A stretch of DNA of 64,000 bases from assembly GCF_000719115.1 (NCBI RefSeq), contig NZ_JOEA01000011.1:62001-126000 (forward strand), in the 5' to 3' direction. Of this stretch, positions 24,390 through 31,784 are shown in pieces. The stretch comes from Lentzea albidocapillata. GTDB taxonomy: Bacteria; Actinomycetota; Actinomycetes; Mycobacteriales; Pseudonocardiaceae. How positions within the stretch are numbered: position 1 is the first letter of the stretch; every line of letters starts with the position of its first letter. A program made the position numbers and the translations under genes. The notes under the pieces were generated by a model. That model saw only the letters and a program-made list of their open reading frames with translations, ran no database searches and had not been told where the DNA came from.

Positions 24390-25655
24390 ATGACTGACCA
24401 CCGCTACCAGGGGTACGCGCACCCCGAGCTGTACAACATGATCAACTCCGGTCCCGGCGTCTCCGCCTCCATCCCGGTCGAACAGGGCTGGAAGCAGATC
24501 GCCGCGACGCTCGCCCAGATCGACGCCGACCTGCACACCGGTCTGACCAAGATGGGTGCGGACTGGGAGTCCGACGCCGCCGACGCCGCCCAGGGCGCGC
24601 TGTCGCCGCTGGCCCAGTGGGCCGGTTTCGCCGAGTCCGGCGCGACGACCATGGAGAGCTCCGCCCGCCTGCAGGGCGAGTACATCGCCGAGGCGCGCAA
24701 GAAGATGCCCGAGGTCGTCCCGGTCACGACCGAGAAGCCCGGCTTCCTCGACTACGCCGGTGGCGCGCTGACCGGTCCGCTCGGCATGGCGCACGTCATC
24801 GGCCAGCAGCAGGACCACGAACGGCAGGAAGCCGCGGCGGACAACGCCGCCGCCCAGGCCGTCAAGGTCATGGAGGACTACCAGTCGGACAGCCGCTGGA
24901 ACTCCTCGACGCTCGGTGAGTTCCCGACGCCGCCGCAGGTCGTGATCGACACGCCGCCTCCCGGCGACACGGGTACCGGCAGCACGCGCGTCGGCTACAC
25001 GTCGACCGGCTCTGGCGCGCCGACCGGCCACAACACGACCACCCCGTCGTGGACCGCCACGCCGACGCCGACCCCGCAGCCGCAGGTCTCGACCGGCTGG
25101 ACGCCGCCGCCCACCGACACCACGCACACGTCGTGGACGCAGCCTCCGACGACGCCGCCTCCCACCTACACCCCGCCTCCCACGAGCCTGCCGCAGCCGA
25201 CGCCGACCCCCACGCCGACGCCGGTCGTCCCCGGTGGCCCGGTGTTCACCCGGCCCGGCACGGGCGGTCCCGGCGGCCCCGGCACCCCCGGTGGCGGTCG
25301 CGGTGGTCAGCCCGGTTCCGGTTCCGGATCCGGCAAGCCGTTCGGGCCGATGTCCGGCTCGCTCGGCTCGTCCGGCCAGCAGAGCGGCGCGATGAAGCCC
25401 GGCGGGATGCCCGGTGGCATGTCCGGCATGGGCTCCGGTCCCGACGCGCTGCGTGGCGGTGCCGCGGGCACTGGCGCCGGTGCGGGCAAGGCCGGTGCGG
25501 CCGGTGCCGCTGCCGGTGGCGGCGCGCCCGGCCAGCGGGGCGAGGGCGAGGACGACATCGAGCACAAGGCGGCCGACTACCTGGTCGAGACCGACGATGT
25601 GTTCGGTGACGACCGCATGGTTGCGCCACCGGTCATCGGTGGCCTGCCAGAGTGA
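24390..25655 (+). CDS. PPE-like type VII secretion substrate with low-complexity C-terminus
   Basis: The 421-residue protein has a helical N-terminal domain (about 1-175) resembling the PPE fold, including GWKQIAATLAQIDADLHTGL and a W/G turn (GADWESDAADAAQ). A Pro/Thr-rich region (about 180-290), a Gly-rich region (about 290-385) and an acidic C-terminal tail follow (DYLVETDDVFGDDR, then VAPPVIG). The same tail pattern ends many actinobacterial PPE-like proteins. It probably pairs with the preceding PE-like protein and is exported by an ESX system. The downstream EspG gene starts inside its stop codon. The ATG has GAGAGGGG upstream. The low-complexity DNA is very GC-rich, but codon use is ordinary. 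Confidence 0.75.
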   Translation: MTDHRYQGYAHPELYNMINSGPGVSASIPVEQGWKQIAATLAQIDADLHTGLTKMGADWESDAADAAQGALSPLAQWAGFAESGATTMESSARLQGEYIAEARKKMPEVVPVTTEKPGFLDYAGGALTGPLGMAHVIGQQQDHERQEAAADNAAAQAVKVMEDYQSDSRWNSSTLGEFPTPPQVVIDTPPPGDTGTGSTRVGYTSTGSGAPTGHNTTTPSWTATPTPTPQPQVSTGWTPPPTDTTHTSWTQPPTTPPPTYTPPPTSLPQPTPTPTPTPVVPGGPVFTRPGTGGPGGPGTPGGGRGGQPGSGSGSGKPFGPMSGSLGSSGQQSGAMKPGGMPGGMSGMGSGPDALRGGAAGTGAGAGKAGAAGAAAGGGAPGQRGEGEDDIEHKAADYLVETDDVFGDDRMVAPPVIGGLPE

Positions 25656-26458
25656 GTCTGTTCGGCGCTCCGGCGGAGAGGGAACCGATCACTCTCTCCG
25701 CCGAGGAGTTCGACGTGCTGTGGGAACGCATGAACGTCGGCCCCATGCCGCTCATTCTGAAAGTTCCCACGCCAGGTAAGACACGCGACGAGCGCATCCA
25801 GCTCGAGAACCGCGTCTACCAGCAGTTGGACCACCGGCGCCTGGGCAACTCGCGCGGGCTCTCGTCCGAACTGGACGGGCTCCTGCGCATGTTCGTGAAG
25901 CCCGAGCGGGAGGCGGACGGCCGCCTCTGGCTCGGGCACAGCCTGCGCGTCCTCGCCGTGGCGAACGGCGACTGGGGCGCGGTGGCGACGTTGCGGGACG
26001 ACCAGCTGACGTTCCAGCCGTGGGCGGGCTCCGGGCTCGCCTCGGCGGTGCTGTCGGTGCTGCCCGCGCACCCCGCCGGTACGGGTCTCTCGGTGACGCT
26101 GCCGAGCGAGGACATCGAGAAGGCGATCGGGCGGACGGACGGTTCGCCGAAGTCGATGGAGGCCGAGTTCCGCGGCATCGGGCTGCGCGAGGCCGACGCG
26201 AAGGCGCTGGTGAAGATGTTCACCGGGCTCGTGCACACCGGAAACTTCGGCGCAGCCGCCCGCGACAAGTACGGCAAGCGCTGGCGTCCCGAGCGCGTGG
26301 TGGCGTTCTTCGACACCGAAGAGGGCCGCTACCTGCAGCAACGCCGTGCGTCGAACGGCCAGCCGCCGTGGAGCACGTTCACGCCGACCGACGCGCGCCG
26401 GATGATGCACCAGGTCGACGAGCTGATCTCCGAGGCGGTCCGTTCCGCGGGAGTCTGA
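25652..26458 (+). CDS. ESX secretion-associated protein, EspG family chaperone
   Basis: EspG proteins bind the tip of PE-PPE dimers in the cytosol and keep them soluble for export. The 268-residue protein shows the family pattern: LSAEEFDVLWERMNVGPMPL at the start, VLAVANGDWGAVATLRDDQL in the middle beta-sheet, and the C-terminal TPTDARRMMHQVDELISEAV helix. Its GTG start overlaps the PPE-like stop (GTGA), which supports a dedicated chaperone for the two preceding products. No ESX membrane component (EccB, EccD, EccE, MycP) is present in the window, so the secretion apparatus must be encoded elsewhere. Confidence 0.85.
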   Translation: MSLFGAPAEREPITLSAEEFDVLWERMNVGPMPLILKVPTPGKTRDERIQLENRVYQQLDHRRLGNSRGLSSELDGLLRMFVKPEREADGRLWLGHSLRVLAVANGDWGAVATLRDDQLTFQPWAGSGLASAVLSVLPAHPAGTGLSVTLPSEDIEKAIGRTDGSPKSMEAEFRGIGLREADAKALVKMFTGLVHTGNFGAAARDKYGKRWRPERVVAFFDTEEGRYLQQRRASNGQPPWSTFTPTDARRMMHQVDELISEAVRSAGV

Positions 26459-26514
26459 TCTCTGGTTTGATCTGACCACCGCCGCCGTGGCCAAGACCCC
26501 TTGGAGACGGCGAA

Positions 26515-28158
26515 ATGAGCATCGACAGAAGGCTGTTCCTGCTGGCTACAGGGGCTGCACTGGTCGGGACGTCGACGATGACGGGGACTGCCACCGCGCA
26601 GTCCTCCGCCTCGTTGTGGCAAGAGTTCGTTGCCAACCCGTACAACCACCCGCAGATCCCCAACATCGCCTACGCCGGCTACCGCACGGGCGAGAAGCCC
26701 GCCCGCCGTCCCGTGCTCGCGAACGTTCTCTTCTTCGGCGCCAGGCGTGATGGCTCGGCCGACGCTTCCGCCGCCATCAACAAGGCCATCGAGTTCGTCG
26801 GCAGGCTGGGTGGCGGCACCGTGTACGTGCCGCCGGGCCGCTACTGGATCGACGACATCATCCGCATCGGCTACGACAACGTGGTGCTGCGCGGGGCGGG
26901 CAGCGAGAAGACGACCTTCTACGCGGCTCGGTCGCTGGAGGAGATCGTCGGCATCAACCGCAGCCGCTACGGCTCGGAGAACTCGGCGTGGAGCTGGTCC
27001 GGCGGCCTGGTGTGGGTCTGCCACCGCGACCGCTACCAGCCCCTGGTGGACGCGATCAAGGCTCGCAACTGGCCGTTCGAGGGCTGGACCGGCAACGAGC
27101 TGGAAGCCGGTGAGACGCTCACCACCGTCACCGGTGCCGCGGCGCGCGGCTCGTTCGTGGTGACCGTCGAGAATGGACGAAAGCTGCGGGCCGGCCAACG
27201 CGTGTTGCTGAGGCTGGACGACTCCGAGTACTCGCTGCCCAAGCACATGTGCGGTGACGTTCCCGGCACGGCCACCTACCGGTGGGACGACAAGAGCAAG
27301 CTCCTGTCGTACTTCCCGTTCCTGTGGCCGGTGCGGGTGGAGTGGGTGCGCGGCAACAGGGTGAAGCTCGCGCAGCCGTTGCCGTTGGAGATCCGCCCGG
27401 AGTGGAAGGCCCGCCTGACCACGATGGCGCCGGTCGTCACCGGCGCGGGCGTCGAGGGCATCAAGATCGAGATGTTCAAGGTGCCGACGCCGAAGCACCT
27501 GCAGGACAAGGGTTACAACGGTCTCGCGTTCCAGTGCGCGTGGGACTGCTGGGCCGACGACGTGCACGTCCAGGACGTCGACAACGGCTTCCTCCTGGTG
27601 TCCTCCAAGGGAATCTCGCTGCTGAACACGCGCGTGTCCGGCCGCGGGCACCATCACGCGTACGCGGTGCGCGAGCAGTCCCACGACAATCTGACCGACG
27701 GCTTCGTGATCGAGGCGCCGTCCGAACCTTCGCAGGCGGGCGCGGGCAACCACGGCCTGAACGTCGAAGGCCTGTCCTGCGGCAACGTCTGGACCCGCGG
27801 CCGCATGGACCACGACGTCTTCGACACCCACCGCGGCCTGCCGTTCGCCAACGTCCGTACCGAGATCACCATCAACAACGTCGGCGCGCACGGCGGCAGC
27901 GCGAACGCGGGCCCGTTGTACGGCGCCCGTTTCGCGCACTGGAACGTCACCGTCACCAACCAGCGCGCCGGCAACGTCCGCATCGACCAGGTGGCGCCCT
28001 GCAGCGCCACCGTGGCGATCTCCGAGGTCCGCGACTTCGGCCAGATCGACAAGCCGGACTTCACCGGCGGGCTGAACTCCCGCCTGGAGCTCTACGGCAC
28101 GACCGACGTGACCCCGCGCAACCTGTATGACGCGCAACGGAAGTTGCGTCGTTCATGA
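26515..28158 (+). CDS. Tat-exported right-handed beta-helix protein (pectate-lyase-like fold)
   Basis: The 547-residue protein begins with a twin-arginine signal (MSIDRRLFLLATGAALVGTS), so it is probably exported folded. The mature part starts like GH28-related/pectate-lyase-superfamily proteins: ANVLFFGARRDGSADASAAI, then GGTVYVPPGRYWIDDIIRI and NVVLRGAGSEKTTFYA. Repeating beta-strands follow to the C-terminus. No definite catalytic residues can be named; polysaccharide binding or cleavage is likely from the fold. The gene is inserted between the two type VII-related sets. Its last bases overlap the stop of the opposing EccC-like gene by six. The ATG has a GGAGACGG region upstream. Confidence 0.8.
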   Translation: MSIDRRLFLLATGAALVGTSTMTGTATAQSSASLWQEFVANPYNHPQIPNIAYAGYRTGEKPARRPVLANVLFFGARRDGSADASAAINKAIEFVGRLGGGTVYVPPGRYWIDDIIRIGYDNVVLRGAGSEKTTFYAARSLEEIVGINRSRYGSENSAWSWSGGLVWVCHRDRYQPLVDAIKARNWPFEGWTGNELEAGETLTTVTGAAARGSFVVTVENGRKLRAGQRVLLRLDDSEYSLPKHMCGDVPGTATYRWDDKSKLLSYFPFLWPVRVEWVRGNRVKLAQPLPLEIRPEWKARLTTMAPVVTGAGVEGIKIEMFKVPTPKHLQDKGYNGLAFQCAWDCWADDVHVQDVDNGFLLVSSKGISLLNTRVSGRGHHHAYAVREQSHDNLTDGFVIEAPSEPSQAGAGNHGLNVEGLSCGNVWTRGRMDHDVFDTHRGLPFANVRTEITINNVGAHGGSANAGPLYGARFAHWNVTVTNQRAGNVRIDQVAPCSATVAISEVRDFGQIDKPDFTGGLNSRLELYGTTDVTPRNLYDAQRKLRRS

Positions 28159-29853
28159 GCTAGCCATCTGGATCGGCAACGACCACGCCACGTCGTTGAG
28201 GTCGGTGGGGAGCACGAGACTCTCCACCGACCTCCCGATCCGCCGCGTCCAGCCCTGTTCGGTGAGTTCCAGCCGGTACGACGAGTGCTCGCTCGGCGTC
28301 GTGTCGGAAAGCAACAGGTGCTGACCATAGGTGCGCCCCGCCGTCGCCAAGGTCTGCAGGAGCTCGCTGAACTCCGGCCGTTCCTCCAGGAGCCCGTGCA
28401 CACCGTCGATGCAGATCAGGAGCTCGGGTAGCGCAAGTCCTGCCGCGCGGTAGTCCCAGATGGTGCGGTGACGGCTTTCCGCCAGCGTTCTGGTGCGCAG
28501 TTCGTGGTCTTCGAGCAGGTCCACGATGCCGTGCCGTACGTGCGGTGCGCCGTCCAGACCAGCGAACACACCGTTGCCGTGGAAGTCGATGAGGACGACC
28601 TGGAGTTCGTCCGGTGAGTGCCGCAGCATCTGGCCGAGGACCAGAGCACGGATGCCTTCCGCTCGTCGTCCCTCCGGCGCGACCACGTCGCCGTGCGGTC
28701 CCATCCCGTCCTGCAGGTGCTTGGACTTCAGGTCGATCTCGACCGGCTGCCCGTACTCGTCCACGCCGACCGCGACCCGGTACTGCAGCTTGACCGGCCG
28801 TGGCTTCCACACGTGCTTGTTCGGCATCTCGTGCAGGCTGAAGAAGTCCGGCACCGGCTCTTCCCGGAGCATCAAGCGTGGCAACGACTTCGCCACCTCG
28901 TCGAGGTTCGCGGGTGCCTCGCAGTCGTCGATCCGCAGGTCCGCCACCTCGTGCGGGCTGTCGAGCAACAGCTGCACGCCCGACTTCCCGACGTCCTGCG
29001 CGATGGTCAGCAGCGCCGCACCGAGCTCGGTCGCTTCGAGTTCGGCGAAACCGTTGACGCAGACGAGGAGTTGCGGCAGCACCTGGTCGAAGCCGCGGTG
29101 GTCGAAGACCGTCCAGGTGTTGCCGACGACCTCGAGCCGGCGTTCCGACTCGGCCAGGAGTTCCTCCGCGATCCGCGCGGGATCCCTTGCCGCGTCACGG
29201 TGATGCGCCAGCACGTGCGGAGCCTGATCGAGCCCGGCGAACACGTCCGTGTCGTGCGCGTCGATGAAGACCGCCTGGAACAGCTTGGGTGAGTGCGTGG
29301 TCAGCAAGCCCAGCACCAGACTCCGGAACGCCTCCGGTGCGGTGATACTCAGGTGGGATCCCGTCCGCCACTTCCCGTCGGCGAAGTGCGTGAGTTCCGC
29401 GACCACCGGCCTGCCGCTCTCGCTGACACCGACCGGGACCTTCCACCACCGCCCCTTCCACGCGAGCGCCTTGGTGAACCGACCCAACCCGTGCAGCGAG
29501 AGGAAGTCCAGCACCTCGACCCGCAACGGCAGCCGCTCCGGCAACTCGTCCACGGCCCGCGCGGTGATGATCACCCGCACGTTCCACGCCGCCGCCGCGA
29601 TCCACCGGACGGAGTCGGCGAGCCCCGGATCGCTGTCACTGCAGTACTTCCAGTCGTCGACCAGCAGCGTCGCACCGGGCTCGGCGCCTCGCTCGAACCA
29701 CGCCAGCAGGTTCTGCCGCCGCCGTTCGTCACCGGGCTCGAAACTCCGCGCGACCCCGGCTGCCTCGCCGCGTCCGATGCGGTAGATCCCTTGTATGGCG
29801 GCGATTCGGCGCGTGACGAGGTCGGGCGGCCCGATGAGGGCGAGGTGGTTCAC
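28153..29853 (-). CDS. EccC/FtsK-like protein without P-loops (type VII secretion ATPase derivative B)
   Basis: This 566-residue protein is built from EccC (FtsK/SpoIIIE) modules. Residues 1-105 resemble the C-terminal part of a module with a Walker-B-like TLLVDDW. Residues about 130-300 and 355-530 are two copies of the EccC core, recognisable from RSLVLGLLTTHSPKLFQAVF and RALVLGQMLRHSPDELQVVL, each followed by a VFAGL motif and by QLLVCVNGF or ELLICIDGV. At both positions where EccC has GxxGSGKS the sequence reads ITAPEAFRS or VAPEGRRAE, so neither can bind nucleotide normally. The Walker B Glu is also lost. The GTG start overlaps the stop of the similar upstream gene. A scaffold or substrate-receptor role is inferred. 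Confidence 0.75.
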   Translation of the reverse strand: MNHLALIGPPDLVTRRIAAIQGIYRIGRGEAAGVARSFEPGDERRRQNLLAWFERGAEPGATLLVDDWKYCSDSDPGLADSVRWIAAAAWNVRVIITARAVDELPERLPLRVEVLDFLSLHGLGRFTKALAWKGRWWKVPVGVSESGRPVVAELTHFADGKWRTGSHLSITAPEAFRSLVLGLLTTHSPKLFQAVFIDAHDTDVFAGLDQAPHVLAHHRDAARDPARIAEELLAESERRLEVVGNTWTVFDHRGFDQVLPQLLVCVNGFAELEATELGAALLTIAQDVGKSGVQLLLDSPHEVADLRIDDCEAPANLDEVAKSLPRLMLREEPVPDFFSLHEMPNKHVWKPRPVKLQYRVAVGVDEYGQPVEIDLKSKHLQDGMGPHGDVVAPEGRRAEGIRALVLGQMLRHSPDELQVVLIDFHGNGVFAGLDGAPHVRHGIVDLLEDHELRTRTLAESRHRTIWDYRAAGLALPELLICIDGVHGLLEERPEFSELLQTLATAGRTYGQHLLLSDTTPSEHSSYRLELTEQGWTRRIGRSVESLVLPTDLNDVAWSLPIQMASS

Positions 29854-31346
29854 GGGAGCGCGATCTGTGCGTGGAGGCGGTGGGGCAGGGAGAGGCCGAA
29901 GCCGGGCCGGTCCGGCACGCGGGCGGCCTCGACGGGGTCGACGAGCGAGGTCGCCGGGTCGTCCAGGCGGAACTCGACGGCGAACGCCAGGCTGTTCCTG
30001 ATGAACGGCGGCACCTGGTCCCAGGCACGCGCGGTCACCACGATGTGGCGTTGCGGATCGAGCGGCTCGCCGGGGCCGTCGAGGAGTTGGTAGCGGCCCG
30101 GATCACCGAGCACACCGGCGAGGGTGCGCAGCGTCGTGCTCTTGCCGGTGCCCGGTTTCCCGACGATGGCGCCGTGGCGGAGTTCCTCGGTGAACGTCGG
30201 AACCAGCACGTCACGCCGTTGTTCGAACGGCTTGTCCACCAGGCCGATGGCGCCGGGCGGGAGCATTCCCAGCGTGAGGTCCGCGTGGCTCCTGTGCAGT
30301 GGCGGCAGCGTGAGGGCATGGGCGGGCGGCGCGGAGCCGATCAGCATGGGCGGCAGCAGTTCCGCCCACTCCTCCAGGTCGTGCGGCGGCACCGCGGAGG
30401 GCCATTCGGGGATCTGGAACGGCAACGAGGCCGGGAACGCGTCACCGGAGTAGAGCAGATGGACGCCCACACCGCGGCCTGCTCGGGTGAGCGACTCCAG
30501 GACGTCCTGGAAGCCGGGGTACCGCTCGATCAGCACCTCGGCGCTGTCGATGCAGATCAGCAGTGCCGGCAACGGTTCGTGGCCCATGAGCTGCAGCCGC
30601 CGGTCGAACTCGCCGGCGAGCCCCGTCTGGAACCGCTCGAACAACTCGTCGTCGCTTTCGCCGCTGAGCGCGAACGACACATGGGGCGCCGTGTCCAGAC
30701 CGTCGAAGACGCCGATGTTCTTCATGTCGAACAAGCCGAGGTTCAGGTCCTTCGACGAGTGCGTGACCATGAGGCCCAGCAACGCGGCGAGGAGCCTCTG
30801 CTCGCGAACAGCCGCAGGGCCGAGGTAGGTGCCGTTCGGCCCGTCGACGCCGATGTCCAGGTACACCGGCCATCCGCGGGCGTCCCCGCCGACGGCGGCC
30901 TTGAGGTCGTGGCGCTGGTGCTTGTTGCTCAGGTCGGCCTCGATCTCGTGCAGGCCGAGGAAGTCCGTGGCCTCACCGTGCAGGTGCCGCCGCAGCCGGT
31001 CCGGCACGTCCGCCCAGTTCCGCGCCGTCAGGACGACCTGCACTCCCCGGGCAGGTCCGAAGGCGGCGATCCACTCGACGCTGCCGACCAGTTCCGGGTC
31101 GTACCCGGCGCACAGCGACCAGTCGTCCACCAGCAGCACCGCACCGGACGGCGCGCCGCGCTCGAACCAGTCCAGCAGGCTCCGGCAGCCCGGCTGGTCG
31201 GAGGGGTCGAAGGTGGCCGAGACGGGCAACGGGTCCGCGCCCCGCCCGATCCGGTAGGTCGAGATGTTCGGTGCCGCCGCCAGCGCCGCCGTCAGCCGCT
31301 CCCTGGTCGCCTGCCCGGGACCGACGACGGCGAAGTTCCTGATCAC
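29850..31346 (-). CDS. EccC/FtsK-like protein with one intact P-loop (type VII secretion ATPase derivative A)
   Basis: The 498-residue protein has the same layout as its downstream partner: an N-terminal half-module with VLLVDDWSL (about 70-78) and an EccC core at about 158-300 (LLGLMVTHSSKDLNLGLFDM, VFDGLD, LLICIDSAEVL) with no P-loop. A terminal module then carries a complete P-loop, IVGKPGTGKSTTLR, at about 394-407. Just before it, IGLVDKPFEQRRDVL is the EccC third-domain signature. After the P-loop the module jumps to the HIVVTARAWDQVP and VPDRPGFGLS parts, so the Walker B region is missing. The GTG giving VIRNFAVVGPG was chosen because it aligns with the start of the partner; a longer frame upstream is not conserved. 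Confidence 0.75.
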   Translation of the reverse strand: MIRNFAVVGPGQATRERLTAALAAAPNISTYRIGRGADPLPVSATFDPSDQPGCRSLLDWFERGAPSGAVLLVDDWSLCAGYDPELVGSVEWIAAFGPARGVQVVLTARNWADVPDRLRRHLHGEATDFLGLHEIEADLSNKHQRHDLKAAVGGDARGWPVYLDIGVDGPNGTYLGPAAVREQRLLAALLGLMVTHSSKDLNLGLFDMKNIGVFDGLDTAPHVSFALSGESDDELFERFQTGLAGEFDRRLQLMGHEPLPALLICIDSAEVLIERYPGFQDVLESLTRAGRGVGVHLLYSGDAFPASLPFQIPEWPSAVPPHDLEEWAELLPPMLIGSAPPAHALTLPPLHRSHADLTLGMLPPGAIGLVDKPFEQRRDVLVPTFTEELRHGAIVGKPGTGKSTTLRTLAGVLGDPGRYQLLDGPGEPLDPQRHIVVTARAWDQVPPFIRNSLAFAVEFRLDDPATSLVDPVEAARVPDRPGFGLSLPHRLHAQIALP

Positions 31347-31393
31347 AGCCCCCAGGTATACCAACAGCCCGGGGAGCGCCGCTGCCCCTTCGC

Positions 31394-31399
31394 TAATGT
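31394..31399 (+). promoter_or_regulatory. -10 element of a probable leaderless promoter for the SCP-like gene
   Basis: TAATGT ends seven bases before the GTG of the small SCP-like gene, with no Shine-Dalgarno in between. The gene is divergent from the EccC-like pair, for which TATACC lies eight bases before its GTG on the other strand. Confidence 0.45.
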
Positions 31400-31406
31400 G
31401 GGCGAC

Positions 31407-31784
31407 GTGCCAGCCAAAGCCGTCGACCCAGCCGAGATGCGAGCCGCCGTGCAGGCCGTGCTCCCGTGGCTGCGAGGTGAGGCTGACCAGCCAGAACGTC
31501 CCGCGCTCGCCGCCGCCGTCCGGCTGAGCCTGCGCACCCTCGAACAGATCGCGCCCGGCCGCAGCGTCGAGGTGCGCGTTCCCCCGTTCGCGGCCGTGCA
31601 GTGCGTCGAAGGGCCGCGCCACACCCGCGGCACGCCCCCGAACGTCGTCGAGACCGACCCGCGCACGTGGCTGGAACTGGCCACCGGCACGCTCGCCTGG
31701 ACCGACGCGCTGGACGGCGCCCGAGTCACCGCGTCGGGGACCCGGGCCGACCTCTCATCCCTGCTGCCGGTCGTGAAGTTCTAG
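31407..31784 (+). CDS. sterol-carrier-fold (SCP_3-like) protein
   Basis: The 125-residue protein matches the small actinobacterial proteins called sterol carrier family proteins, with the very conserved FAAVQCVEGPRHTRGTPP and NVVETDPRTWLELATG segments. The fold is that of SCP2 and of the C-terminal domain of mycothiol-dependent isomerases. Its ligand is unknown. Related genes often lie near purF in this group of organisms, which fits its position 4 kb upstream of purF here. The GTG start has a -10-like hexamer seven bases upstream, and no Shine-Dalgarno. Its stop overlaps the stop of the convergent hydrolase gene. Confidence 0.85.
   Translation: MPAKAVDPAEMRAAVQAVLPWLRGEADQPERPALAAAVRLSLRTLEQIAPGRSVEVRVPPFAAVQCVEGPRHTRGTPPNVVETDPRTWLELATGTLAWTDALDGARVTASGTRADLSSLLPVVKF

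Noticed and set aside
25180..25540. GC-rich Pro/Thr and Gly repeats considered as a mobile or recombination repeat
   Set aside because: They are in frame and form the low-complexity domain of the PPE-like protein, which is normal for this family.
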